The position numbers and the translations under genes were made by a program. The notes beneath the pieces were generated by a model. That model had not been told where the DNA came from, searched no databases, and worked only from the letters and a program-made list of their open reading frames with translations. Positions 8,263 through 15,890 of a stretch of DNA of 27,442 nt are shown here, piece by piece. Numbering within the stretch: position 1 is the stretch's first letter; each line of letters starts with the position of its first letter. Source of the stretch: DASSTY01 sp035760645 (GTDB lineage Bacteria > Gemmatimonadota > Gemmatimonadetes > Gemmatimonadales > GWC2-71-9). Location of the stretch: positions 1 to 27,442 of the forward strand of contig DASTSO010000066.1 in assembly GCA_035760645.1 (NCBI GenBank). The letters run 5' to 3'.

Positions 8263-9486
8263 GTGTCCGCACGTCCGCTCCGCTCCCCGGCCCTCGCCCT
8301 CGGCGCCCTCGCCCTCGGCGCCCTCGCGGGCCCGCTCGCCGCGCAGGGGAAGGCCCCGAAGTCCGGCGCCGCCGCATCCGACCGCGGCGTCTTCCTCACG
8401 CTGCTCGGGCGCGACACCGTCATGGTCGAGCGCTTCACCCGCAGCGGCGACCGCCTCGAGGGCGAGGTCCTCGCGCGCTCGCCGCGGGTGCGGCGGATCC
8501 ACTTCACCGCCACCCTCGCCCCCGACGGGCGGGTGACGCGCTACGAGAGCGAGGGCCGCGGCCCCCAGCCCGCCCGCGCCGTGGTGGACGTCGCCGGCGA
8601 CTCCGCCCGCATCCAGCTCGTCATGGGCGACTCGACCCGCCGCTACGCCATGGGCGGCACCGCGCCGCTCGTCCCGATGCCCGGCACCTTCGCCTGGTCG
8701 CTCTTCGAGCAGGCGATCCGCGCCACCCGCGGCGCCCCCGGTGCCCCGGGCGCCGCGGGCGACAGCATCCCCTTCTCGATCGTCGTCCCCGGCGGCCGCG
8801 AGGCGATGCCGTCGTGGGTCCGCCCGCTGCGCGGCGCCGACTCGGTCGCCGTCGGCTTCTTCGGCCTCCCCGCCTACGCGGTGCTCGATCAGCAGGGCCG
8901 GCTCGTGCGCTGGAACGGGATGGCGACGACCGACAAGGTGATGGTCCGGCGCGTCGCCGCGCTCGACCTCGACCGCCTCGCCGCCGCCTGGACGGCGGCC
9001 GAGCAGGGCGGCCACGCGCTGGGCCAGCTCTCGCCGCGCGACACCGTGCGCGCCACGGTGGGCGGCGCCGAGCTCGCGATCGACTACGGCCGCCCCCGGA
9101 TGCGCGGCCGCACCATCTTCGGCAACGTCGTCCCGCTCGATACCGTCTGGCGGCTCGGCGCCAACGCCGCCACCGGCTTCACCACCTCGAAGGACCTCGT
9201 CGTGGGCGGCGTCCCCGTCCCCGCCGGCAGCTACACCCTCTTCGCCCTGCCGAGAGCGAGCGGCGCCAAGCTCGTCGTGAGCAAGGCGACCGGCGAGTGG
9301 GGCACCGACTACGACCCCGCCAGGGATCTCGCCCGCATCGACATGGAGCAGCGCAAGACCGCGAGCCCGGTCGAGCAGTTCACGATCGGCATCCTCCCCG
9401 CCACCGCCGGCCCCGGCGGCACCGGCGGCGTGCTGCGCTTCGCGTGGGCGGACCGGGAGTGGCGGGTGCCGTTCACGGTGAAGTAG
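8263..9486 (+). CDS. Secreted DUF2911 domain protein
   Basis: 407 aa. Signal peptide about 1-26 (Leu/Ala-rich core, ending GPLAA before Q). The C-terminal ~140 residues (from SPRDTVRATVGGAELAIDYGRP) match the DUF2911 domain, with its conserved blocks YGRPRMRGRTIFG, VWRLGANAATGFTTSKDL and GSYTLFALP; the function of this domain is unknown. The N-terminal 240 residues look beta-rich and unassigned. The start is GTG at 8263 with GGAGG five bases upstream. The stop codon TAG (9484-9486) lies inside the left arm of an inverted repeat. A palindromic operator and a heptamer repeat array lie in its upstream region, so regulation by the neighbouring two-component system is possible. Confidence 0.85.
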   Translation: MSARPLRSPALALGALALGALAGPLAAQGKAPKSGAAASDRGVFLTLLGRDTVMVERFTRSGDRLEGEVLARSPRVRRIHFTATLAPDGRVTRYESEGRGPQPARAVVDVAGDSARIQLVMGDSTRRYAMGGTAPLVPMPGTFAWSLFEQAIRATRGAPGAPGAAGDSIPFSIVVPGGREAMPSWVRPLRGADSVAVGFFGLPAYAVLDQQGRLVRWNGMATTDKVMVRRVAALDLDRLAAAWTAAEQGGHALGQLSPRDTVRATVGGAELAIDYGRPRMRGRTIFGNVVPLDTVWRLGANAATGFTTSKDLVVGGVPVPAGSYTLFALPRASGAKLVVSKATGEWGTDYDPARDLARIDMEQRKTASPVEQFTIGILPATAGPGGTGGVLRFAWADREWRVPFTVK

Positions 9487-9625
9487 GGCGGGACGGCGGG
9501 AGAAGGCGGGACGGCGGGAGGTCCCGATGAACGACGAGCCTCCGGTGCCGACCCCGGAGGCTCGCGCGCGTGATGAGTTTCCCGCCGTCCCGCCGCTCCC
9601 GCCGCTCCCGCCGTCCCGCCCTACT
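9482..9625 (+). repeat. Inverted-repeat element, family B (GGCGGGAC arms), copy 1
   Basis: Perfect 20-bp inverted repeat: 9482-9501 against 9606-9625, arms built from GGCGGGAC-type units. Further copies of the same unit lie just inside each arm. The left arm includes the TAG stop of the DUF2911 gene. The 104-base interior holds an independent hairpin (9535-9564). A second copy of the family is at 20884-21003. Confidence 0.8.
9535..9564 (+). terminator. Hairpin between the DUF2911 gene and upp
   Basis: Perfect 11-bp stem (9535-9545 with 9554-9564), eight-base loop, nested inside the family B inverted repeat. No U-tract follows on the plus strand, so termination is only a guess; the hairpin itself is clear. 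Confidence 0.4.
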
Positions 9626-9668
9626 CCGCCCTCTTCCCCCATCCCCCGGCCCCGTCCATCTTCCGACC

Positions 9669-10316
9669 ATGACCGCTCCCGCCCCGTTCCCCAACCTCAC
9701 CGTCCTCGCCCACCCGCTCATCCAGCACAAGCTCACGCTCCTGCGGGACCGGAGCACGTCGACGCGCGACTTCAAGCAGCTCGTCAACGAGATCGCGACG
9801 CTGATGGCGTTCGAGGTGACGAAGGACCTGCCGCTCGAGCCGGTGGAGATCGAGACCCCGCTCGAGCGCACCACGGGGATGCAGGTCGCGGGGAAGAAGC
9901 TCACGCTGGTGCCGATCCTGCGCGCCGGGCTCGGCATGGTCGAGGGGATCGCGCAGCTCATTCCGTCGGCGCGCGTCGGGCACATCGGGCTGTATCGCGA
10001 CCACGACACGCTCAAGCCCGTCGACTACTACTTCAAGATCCCGGCGGACGAGATGGAGCGCGACTTCTTCGTGCTCGACCCGATGCTCGCCACCGGCGGC
10101 TCCGCCGTCGCCGCCGTGAGCGCGCTCCAGCGCGCCGGCGCGCGCCGCATCCGCCTCCTCTGTCTCGTCGCCGCCCCCGAGGGGGTGCGCGCGATGCTCG
10201 AGGCGCACCCCGACGTCCCCGTCTTCACCGCGTCGCTCGACCGCCAGCTCAACGCGCACGGCTACATCCTGCCGGGCCTGGGCGACGCGGGCGATCGGCT
10301 GTTCGGAACGAGATAG
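9669..10316 (+). CDS. upp: Uracil phosphoribosyltransferase
   Basis: 215 aa, near the family's usual ~208. It converts uracil and PRPP to UMP in pyrimidine salvage. Visible landmarks are HPLIQHKLTLLRD (15-27), the PILRAGLGM loop (82-90), the PRPP-binding loop VLDPMLATGGSA (135-146), and the uracil-binding end GYILPGLGDAGDRLFGT. The ATG at 9669 is chosen because the family begins a few residues before the HPL block; the open frame upstream is repeat-derived Arg/Pro-rich sequence. The start has CATCTT at -12 to -7, one base off the TANNNT pattern, and no Shine-Dalgarno. The stop codon TAG (10314-10316) is the first triplet of a TAGGGAC heptamer array. Confidence 0.96.
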   Translation: MTAPAPFPNLTVLAHPLIQHKLTLLRDRSTSTRDFKQLVNEIATLMAFEVTKDLPLEPVEIETPLERTTGMQVAGKKLTLVPILRAGLGMVEGIAQLIPSARVGHIGLYRDHDTLKPVDYYFKIPADEMERDFFVLDPMLATGGSAVAAVSALQRAGARRIRLLCLVAAPEGVRAMLEAHPDVPVFTASLDRQLNAHGYILPGLGDAGDRLFGTR

Positions 10317-10421
10317 GGACTAGGGGCTAGGGGCTAGGGACTAGGGAGCTCCGTGCCGATGCTCCCCTCCGCGCACCGAGCCCTCTCGACCGCGCCCCAG
10401 CCCCTAGTCCCTAGCCCCTGG
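10314..10421 (+). repeat. Inverted heptamer element, family A, copy 1
   Basis: The left arm is five tandem TAGGGNN heptamers (10314-10348), the first starting with the stop codon of upp. The right arm carries the complementary C-rich units; 10329-10346 pairs perfectly with 10402-10419 (18 bp). The ~50-base interior (contains GCCGATGC, then CTCGACC) resembles the interior of the copy at 13986-14092. The G-rich arm has more than four GGG runs, so it could also fold as a G-quadruplex. Confidence 0.85.
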
Positions 10422-10426
10422 TCTCC

Positions 10427-11824
10427 ATGCCCGACACCCGACGCATCACCTTCTACGGCGCCGCCGGGACGGTCACCGGCTCGATGCACCTGCTCGAAGC
10501 CGCGGGCGGCCGCTTCCTCCTCGACGCGGGGCTCTTCCAGGGCCGCCGCGAGGAGTCGCGGAAGCTCAACAGCGAGCTCCTCTTCGATCCGCGCCGCATC
10601 GACGGCATCGTGCTGAGCCACGCGCACATCGACCACACCGGCCGGCTCCCGCTCCTCGTCGCCAAGGGCTTCCACGGCCCCGTGTGGGCCACGCCCGCCA
10701 CGCGCGACCTCTGCGCGGTGATGCTCCCCGACTCGGCGCACATCCAGGAGAGCGACTTCGAGTTCCTGCAGCGCCACGGCAAGGCGGGCCCGGTGGCCGA
10801 GCCGCTCTACACGATGGCCGACGCGATGGCGGTGCCCGACCTGATGCAGGCGGTGCCGTACCACCGCCCGGTGCACCTGCGGAAGAACCTCATCCTCGAG
10901 TACAGCGACGCGGGCCACATCCTCGGCAGCGCGCACGTCGTCCTCCGCCTCACCGAGGGCGAGCGGCCCCACCGCCTCGTCTTCTCCGGCGACATCGGCC
11001 GCGCGGGGCTCCCGATCATCCGCGACCCGCAGCCGCCCGCCGGGCCGATCGACACGCTCATCATCGAGAGCACCTACGGCAACCGGAAGCACGAGCCGGT
11101 GCACGACGCCGAGGCGCGCATGGGCGAGCTGGTGCGCGCGACCGCGGCGCGCGGCGGCAAGGTGCTCATCCCCGCCTTCGCCGTCGGGCGCACGCAGGAG
11201 ATCGTCTACGCGCTGCACACGCTCTACCGCAACGGGAAGATCCCGCGCATCCCGATCTACGTGGACAGCCCGCTCGCGGTGGACACCACGGCCGTCTTCC
11301 GCACCCACCCCGAGTGCTTCGACCGGCGCGAGCAGCTCATCGAGACCACGAACGTCCTCTTCGACTTCGAGCTCGTCACCTACGTCCGCGACGTCCAGGA
11401 CTCGAAGAAGCTCAACACGCTCCACGGCCCCGCGGTCATCATCAGCGCGAGCGGCATGGCCGAGGCGGGCCGCATCCTCCACCACCTGAAGAACGGGATC
11501 GGCGACCACCGCAACCTCGTCCTCTTCGTCGGCTTCAACGCCGAGCACACGCTGGGACGCCGCATCCAGGAGGGCGCGAAGGTGGTGAGGATCTTCGGCG
11601 AGGAGTACGAGGTGCGCGCGCAGGTGGACGCGGTGCCCGGCTACTCGGGCCACGCCGACGAGGACGAGCTGCGCGCCTGGGTCCGCGCCCTCGGCGGCCC
11701 CATCCGCCGCGCCTTCTGCGTCCACGGCGAGCCCGAGGGGCTCGAGGGGATGGCGAAGATCCTCAAGGAAGAGGGCGTCGGCGAGGTGCACATTCCGAAG
11801 CTGGGCGAATCCTTCGATCTCTGA
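10427..11824 (+). CDS. Beta-CASP metallo-beta-lactamase-fold nuclease (YSH1/CPSF73-like, COG1236 type)
   Basis: 465 aa, the normal length for bacterial RNA-processing beta-CASP proteins. Motif 1 region is FYGAAGTVTGSMHLL. Zinc motif 2 is H65-A-H67-I-D69-H70. H164 is in DAGHILGSAH (motif 3), D189 is in FSGDIGR (motif 4), and the beta-CASP insertion carries FAVGRTQEIVY and IYVDSPLA. The late motifs SASGMAEAGRILHHL and GYSGHADEDEL supply the remaining ligands. This family contains mRNA 3'-end endonucleases and 5'-3' exonucleases, acting in the cytoplasm; the exact RNA target here is unknown. The start at 10427 lies only a few bases after a heptamer repeat element and has no Shine-Dalgarno. It is followed after 22 bases by the Rieske reductase gene. 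Confidence 0.92.
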   Translation: MPDTRRITFYGAAGTVTGSMHLLEAAGGRFLLDAGLFQGRREESRKLNSELLFDPRRIDGIVLSHAHIDHTGRLPLLVAKGFHGPVWATPATRDLCAVMLPDSAHIQESDFEFLQRHGKAGPVAEPLYTMADAMAVPDLMQAVPYHRPVHLRKNLILEYSDAGHILGSAHVVLRLTEGERPHRLVFSGDIGRAGLPIIRDPQPPAGPIDTLIIESTYGNRKHEPVHDAEARMGELVRATAARGGKVLIPAFAVGRTQEIVYALHTLYRNGKIPRIPIYVDSPLAVDTTAVFRTHPECFDRREQLIETTNVLFDFELVTYVRDVQDSKKLNTLHGPAVIISASGMAEAGRILHHLKNGIGDHRNLVLFVGFNAEHTLGRRIQEGAKVVRIFGEEYEVRAQVDAVPGYSGHADEDELRAWVRALGGPIRRAFCVHGEPEGLEGMAKILKEEGVGEVHIPKLGESFDL

Positions 11825-11846
11825 CGATCGCTGAGCGGGAGGACAG

Positions 11847-13379
11847 ATGGGTGGTGACGCACCGCAGCAGCCCGCCGGCCCCGACCTCGCGGCCGGGATC
11901 CCCGAATCCGCGCTCCCGGCCGACGGCGTCCTGACGGGCCAGGTCGCCGGCGAGCCCGTGCTGCTCGCGCGCGCGGGCGACGAGGTGCTCGCGATCGGCG
12001 CCATGTGCACGCACTACGGCGGGCCGCTCGGCGAGGGGCTGCGCGTCGGCGACACGGTGCGCTGCCCCTGGCACCACGCCTGCTTCAGTCTCCGCACCGG
12101 CGAGGCGACCTGCGCGCCCGCGCTGAATCCCGTCCCCCGCTACTCGGTCGAGCGGCGCGACGGGACGATCCGCGTCACCGGCACGCTCGAGCCCGCGCCG
12201 CCCCGGGTGCCGGCCGCCGCCGCGGCGGGCCAGCCCGAGGCGATCGTCATCGTCGGCGCCGGCGCCGCCGGGAACGCCGCGGCCGAGATGCTGCGGCGGC
12301 GCGGCTACGGCGGGCGCGTCGTTATGATCGGCGCCGATCCCGACCTCCCCTACGACCGCCCCAACCTCTCGAAGGACTACCTCGCGGGCGCCGCGCCCGA
12401 GGAGTGGATCCCGCTCCGCTCGGCCGACTTCTACCGCGAGCAGCGGATCGAGTGCGTCCTGGGCACCCGCGTCGGCGGGCTCGACGCCGAGCGGCGCGAG
12501 GTGAAGCTGCTGGACGGCCGCACCTTCCCCTACGACCGGCTGCTGCTCGCCACCGGCGCCGAGCCGGTGCGGCTGCCGGTGCCGACCCACGGCCAGTCGC
12601 ACGTCTTCACCCTGCGCACCCTCGCCGACAGCCGCGCGATCATCGCCGCGGCGAAGCAGGCGAAGCGCGTCGTCGTCGTCGGCTCGAGCTTCATCGGGAT
12701 GGAGGCCGCCGCCGCGCTCCGCGCGCGCGGGCTCGCGGTGGACGTGGTGAGCACCGACGCGGTCCCCTTCGCGCGCACCTTCGGCCCCGAGCTCGGCCGC
12801 CTCTTCCAGCAGCGCCACGAGGCGCACGGCGTCCGCTTCCACCTGGGCCAATCGGTCGCGGCGCTGGACGCCGACTCGGTGACGCTCAAGAGCGGCGCGA
12901 CGCTCCCCGCCGACCTCGTCGTCGTCGGCATCGGCGTCCGGCCGTCGATCGCGATCGCGCAGTGGGCCAAGCTCGACGTGGACAACGGCGTCCTCGTGAA
13001 CGAGTACCTCGAGACGAGCCGCGCCGGCATCTACGCCGCCGGCGACATCGCCCGCTGGCCCGACCCGCACACCGGCGAGCGCATCCGCGTCGAGCACTGG
13101 GTGGTGGCCGAGCGGCAGGGCCAGACCGCCGCGCGCAACATGCTGGGCGAGCGCATTCCCTACCGCGACGTCCCCTTCTTCTGGACCCACCAGTACGACG
13201 TCGGCCTCCGCTACGTCGGCCACCACGAGAAGTGGGACCGGATCGACGTGGCCGGCGACCTCGAGCGGCTCGACGCCTCCGTCACCTACGTGCGCGGCGG
13301 GAAGACGCTCGCCGTCGCCACCCTGGGCCGCGACCACGCGAGCCTCGAGGCCGAGGTGGAATTGGAGCGGGCCGGTTAA
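11847..13379 (+). CDS. FAD/NAD(P)-dependent oxidoreductase with N-terminal Rieske [2Fe-2S] domain (AIFM3-like)
   Basis: 510 aa. Rieske domain at ~30-115 with ligands C54-x-H56 (CTHYGGPL) and C73-x2-H76 (CPWHHACF). FAD-binding Rossmann motif VIVGAGAAGNAAAE (134-147), second nucleotide-binding site VVVVGSSFIGMEAAAAL for NAD(P)H, and the FAD-contacting ending YAAGDIARW. The C-terminal ~90 residues match the reductase dimer domain of ferredoxin-reductase/AIF-like proteins (FFWTHQYDVGLRYVGHH). It should pass electrons between NAD(P)H, FAD and the cluster; the partner is unknown. GGGAGGA lies just upstream of the ATG, so unlike many neighbours it is a Shine-Dalgarno gene. It probably shares a transcript with the nuclease gene before it. 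Its TAA stop forms the start of the next gene's putative -10 element. Confidence 0.93.
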   Translation: MGGDAPQQPAGPDLAAGIPESALPADGVLTGQVAGEPVLLARAGDEVLAIGAMCTHYGGPLGEGLRVGDTVRCPWHHACFSLRTGEATCAPALNPVPRYSVERRDGTIRVTGTLEPAPPRVPAAAAAGQPEAIVIVGAGAAGNAAAEMLRRRGYGGRVVMIGADPDLPYDRPNLSKDYLAGAAPEEWIPLRSADFYREQRIECVLGTRVGGLDAERREVKLLDGRTFPYDRLLLATGAEPVRLPVPTHGQSHVFTLRTLADSRAIIAAAKQAKRVVVVGSSFIGMEAAAALRARGLAVDVVSTDAVPFARTFGPELGRLFQQRHEAHGVRFHLGQSVAALDADSVTLKSGATLPADLVVVGIGVRPSIAIAQWAKLDVDNGVLVNEYLETSRAGIYAAGDIARWPDPHTGERIRVEHWVVAERQGQTAARNMLGERIPYRDVPFFWTHQYDVGLRYVGHHEKWDRIDVAGDLERLDASVTYVRGGKTLAVATLGRDHASLEAEVELERAG

Positions 13380-13382
13380 ATT
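13377..13382 (+). promoter_or_regulatory. Putative leaderless -10 element (TAAATT) overlapping a stop codon
   Basis: TAAATT at -12 to -7 from the GTG at 13389. Its first three bases are the TAA stop of the Rieske reductase gene. No Shine-Dalgarno lies between it and the GTG. Confidence 0.5.
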
Positions 13383-13388
13383 TCCGGG

Positions 13389-13988
13389 GTGCTCCGTCTC
13401 AAAACGCTGGCCCGGATCGCGATCGGCCTCTTCGTCGCCGGCTTCATCGCGTACACCGTCTCGCTGCTCCTCGTGCTGGTCGTCAGCCAGCAGGACCAGC
13501 GCCGCCCGGTGGACGCGATCGTCGTGCTCGGCGCCGCGCAGTACAACGGGCGGCCCTCGCCGGTGCTGCGCGCCCGGCTCGAGCACGCCCTGCAGCTCTG
13601 GTCGGCCGGGCTCGCGCCGCGGGTGATCGTCACCGGCGGCATCGGCCGCGGCGACCGCTTCAGCGAGGCCGCCGTGAGCCGCGCCTGGCTCGTCGCCCAG
13701 GGGGTGCCACCCGGGGCGATCGTCCTCGAGCCGCACGGCCGCTCGACCGAGGCCTCGATGACCGCCGTGGCCCACTGGCTCCGCGCCCGCGGCCTCAAGT
13801 CGGTGCTCCTCGTGAGCGACCCCTTCCACATGGCCCGCCTCCGCCTCGAGGCCCGCCGCACCGGCCTCGTCGCCTACACCTCGCCCACCTCCGAGAGCCC
13901 CATCTCGGACAACCCGAACACCGAGATCCAGTACCTCTTCCGCGAGGGCTTCAAGGTGCCGGTGGCGTGGGTGCGGGGACTTCGTTAG
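13389..13988 (+). CDS. YdcF-family (DUF218) membrane-anchored protein
   Basis: 199 aa. One N-terminal transmembrane helix (~10-33, IAIGLFVAGFIAYTVSLLLV), then the DUF218 domain: VDAIVVLGAAQYNGRPSPVLRARLEHAL, RVIVTGGIGRGDRFSEAAVSRAWLVAQGVP, the E-x-x-x-R/S-T-E segment LEPHGRSTEASM, and LLVSDPFHMARLRLEAR. The family includes SanA and YdcF, tied to envelope function; the chemistry is unproven. The GTG start at 13389 gives a short positive segment before the helix, as expected for an N-in anchor, and TAAATT sits at -12 to -7. The stop TAG is the first triplet of a TAGGGGC heptamer array, as for upp. Confidence 0.9.
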   Translation: MLRLKTLARIAIGLFVAGFIAYTVSLLLVLVVSQQDQRRPVDAIVVLGAAQYNGRPSPVLRARLEHALQLWSAGLAPRVIVTGGIGRGDRFSEAAVSRAWLVAQGVPPGAIVLEPHGRSTEASMTAVAHWLRARGLKSVLLVSDPFHMARLRLEARRTGLVAYTSPTSESPISDNPNTEIQYLFREGFKVPVAWVRGLR

Positions 13989-14092
13989 GGGCTAGGGGTT
14001 AGGGGCTAGGGACTAGGGGGCTCCCGGCCGATGCCGGCTTCCGTGCCCCAGGCCCCCTCGACCACGCCCTAGCCCCTAGCCCCTAGCCCCTA
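13986..14092 (+). repeat. Inverted heptamer element, family A, copy 2
   Basis: Five TAGGGNN heptamers run from the stop codon of the YdcF-like gene (13986-14020). The right arm is three TAGCCCC units. Bases 13986-14011 pair with 14067-14092 over 26 bases with one mismatch. The interior shares GCCGATGC, a later CCGNGC block and CTCGACC with copy 1 at the same positions, so the two are homologous elements of about 107-108 bp and not chance arrays. Confidence 0.88.
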
Positions 14093-14201
14093 CCGGGAAC
14101 CCCTCCCCCCCGGCTACTGTTATTCCAGGCGTCGGGACGTCCGCACGGACGCTCCCCGGCCCCGAGCGGTTCTACGTTCCGCCCGATGTTCCACCGCGAC
14201 C

Positions 14202-14374
14202 AAGGAGGTGATCCATTGTCTAGTGAGAGTTGCATCCGGAGCTCGAACAGGGCAAGCGATCGCCTGGCTCGATAATCGAGGCTAGGAGTTCGTTCGACAC
14301 CGAGCGAGGCGCTCGCCTCGAGCTCGATGCCAACCACCCCGCCGCCGTCCCCCAGTGGACCGCGGCGGGGTTTT
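14202..14374 (+). ncRNA. Candidate small transcript with a 14-nt anti-16S match, a 19-codon TTG frame and a terminator
   Basis: The 456-base gap 13989-14444 has no long gene. After the repeat element it holds AAGGAGGTGATCCA (14202-14215), a perfect complement to the conserved 3' end of 16S rRNA. Seven bases beyond GGAGG is a TTG that opens a 19-codon frame (14216-14275, SSESCIRSSNRASDRLAR after the start). It is followed by small hairpins (e.g. CTCGA-TAA-TCGAG at about 14268-14280, and GAGGC/GCCTC near 14305) and a strong terminator at 14337-14374. This could be a leader-peptide mRNA, a ribosome-binding small RNA, or a decayed gene. The upstream boundary is unknown; a weak AT-richer stretch (TACTGTTATT, about 14116-14125) could be its promoter. 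Confidence 0.35.
14337..14374 (+). terminator. Strong factor-independent terminator
   Basis: Stem CCCCGCCGC (14337-14345) with GCGGCGGGG (14362-14370), extended by an inner GTCC/GGAC pair after a single C:C mismatch, then TTTT at 14371-14374. This is the best terminator in the window. It has no recognised gene directly upstream, which argues that the preceding stretch is transcribed. Confidence 0.8.
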
Positions 14375-14400
14375 GGCGTTTAGGTTTCGGCGTTTATATG
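14373..14400 (+). promoter_or_regulatory. Putative promoter of the M16 peptidase operon
   Basis: TTGGCG (14373-14378), 16-base spacer, TATATG (14395-14400); similar to the tRNA promoter TTGGCA-N17-TATATT. It starts within the U-tract of the preceding terminator and would give a leader of about 38 nt to the ATG at 14445. Confidence 0.45.
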
Positions 14401-14444
14401 CAGCATCGTCGGCTGCACCCACTCTCCCCTCCGTCGAGGCCGTG

Positions 14445-15890
14445 ATGCCCCACCGCCGGACCCGTGTCGCGACCGCCGCCCTCGCCGCGGTCGCGCTCCT
14501 CCTCCCCGGGACCGCCGCCGCGCAGGCGCGCGCGCAGGCGCGCACGAAGGCGCCCGCGAAAGCGCGCACCAAGGCGGCCGCCCAGGCGCTCCGCGTCCCC
14601 GTCACCGTGGACACGCTCCCCAACGGGCTCGTGCTCATCGTGCACGAGGACCACTCGGTGCCCATCGTGGCCACCAACGTCTGGTACCACGTCGGCTCGG
14701 GCGACGAGAAGCCGGGCCGCACCGGCTTCGCGCACCTCTTCGAGCACCTGATGTTCATGGGCTCGCAGCACGCGCCCTATCCGGCCTTCGACCGGCTGCT
14801 CGAGGCCGCCGGCGCCGACAACAACGGCTCCACCACGAACGACCGCACCAACTACTACGAGCAGGGCCCCCGCAACGCCCTCCCGCTCATGCTCTGGCTC
14901 GAGGCCGACCGCATGGGCTGGCTGCTCCCCACGATGGACTCGGCCAAGGTCGACCTCCAGCGCGACGTGGTGAAGAACGAGCGGCGGCAGAGCTACGAGA
15001 ACCAGCCCTACGGCCTCGCCGACGAGACGCTGATCCGCATGCTCTACCCCGCCGGCCACCCCTACAGCTGGCCCGTCATCGGCTCGATGGCCGACCTCAG
15101 CGCCGCCAGCGTCGAGGACGTGAAGGAGTTCTTCCGCACGTGGTACGCGCCGAACGACGCCGCGATCGTCGTCGCCGGTGACGTCGAGACCGACAGCGTG
15201 CGCGCCCAGGTGCGGAAGTACTTCGGCGCGATCCCGCGCGGCCCCGCCATCCGGCGCGACACGGTGGTGCCGCCGGTGCGCCTCGCGCGCGACACCGTCG
15301 GCGTGCTCGAGGACCGGGTGCAGCTCCCCCGGCTCTACTACCGCTGGCACACGGTGAAGGACTACACCCCCGACGCCGCCGCGCTCGAGCTCGCCGGCTA
15401 TCTCCTCACCGGCGCCAAGAACAGCCGGCTCACGCAGAGGCTGGTCTACGAGCTCCAGCTCGCGAGCGACGTGGACGCCTACAGCGAGGCGAAGCGCGTC
15501 GACGGCGACTTCACCCTCCAGGCCACCGCCCGCCCCGGAAAGACGCTCCCCGAGCTCCAGCGCGTCATGGACGCCGAGCTCGAGCGGCTCGCCGCCGCGG
15601 GCCCGACCGCGCGCGAGCTCGAGCAGGCGAAGAACGCGACCGAGAAGGGCTTCCTCGGCGTCCTCGAGCGCGTCGCCGGCAAGGCGAACCAGCTCAACAA
15701 CTACTACTACTTCGTCGGCCGCCCCGACGCCTTCCAGTGGGACCTCGACCGCTACCGCGCCGTCACCGCCGCCGACGTCCAGCGGGTGGTGCGCCGGTAT
15801 CTCCTCGCCCCCAAGGCGGTGCTCAGCGTCGTGCCGCAGGGGAAGACGGAGCTCGCAGTGTCCCCGAAGGGCCAGGGAGGGAGCAACTGA
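14445..15890 (+). CDS. Secreted M16B zinc metallopeptidase, catalytic subunit
   Basis: 481 aa. Signal peptide ~1-27 (ending GTAAA before Q), then an Ala/Lys/Arg-rich linker. The inverted zinc motif H97-L-F-E100-H101 and the distant third ligand E179 (VVKNERRQS) are at the correct spacing. Length equals one half of a two-domain M16 protein, so it should act as a dimer. In its second domain the region that usually carries an R and a Y for substrate contact reads RLVYELQLASDVDAY and lacks them. The next gene supplies that pair, so the two products probably form an alpha/beta heterodimer in the periplasm. The ATG at 14445 gives the complete signal peptide; GAGG sits about seven bases upstream. 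Its stop overlaps the next start (TGATG). Confidence 0.92.
   Translation: MPHRRTRVATAALAAVALLLPGTAAAQARAQARTKAPAKARTKAAAQALRVPVTVDTLPNGLVLIVHEDHSVPIVATNVWYHVGSGDEKPGRTGFAHLFEHLMFMGSQHAPYPAFDRLLEAAGADNNGSTTNDRTNYYEQGPRNALPLMLWLEADRMGWLLPTMDSAKVDLQRDVVKNERRQSYENQPYGLADETLIRMLYPAGHPYSWPVIGSMADLSAASVEDVKEFFRTWYAPNDAAIVVAGDVETDSVRAQVRKYFGAIPRGPAIRRDTVVPPVRLARDTVGVLEDRVQLPRLYYRWHTVKDYTPDAAALELAGYLLTGAKNSRLTQRLVYELQLASDVDAYSEAKRVDGDFTLQATARPGKTLPELQRVMDAELERLAAAGPTARELEQAKNATEKGFLGVLERVAGKANQLNNYYYFVGRPDAFQWDLDRYRAVTAADVQRVVRRYLLAPKAVLSVVPQGKTELAVSPKGQGGSN

Noticed and set aside
11763..13829. Long minus-strand open frame over the Rieske reductase gene
   Set aside because: No recognisable domain, low-complexity Asp/Arg/Gly content; plus-strand gene is clear.
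13986..14092. Telomere or replication origin, because of TAGGGGC repeats
   Set aside because: Internal position, short, two-armed, several copies in gene gaps; no DnaA boxes or origin genes nearby.
14216..14336. rpsU (ribosomal protein bS21) behind the extended Shine-Dalgarno
   Set aside because: The frame stops after 19 codons and does not show the bS21 pattern of basic helices in any frame.
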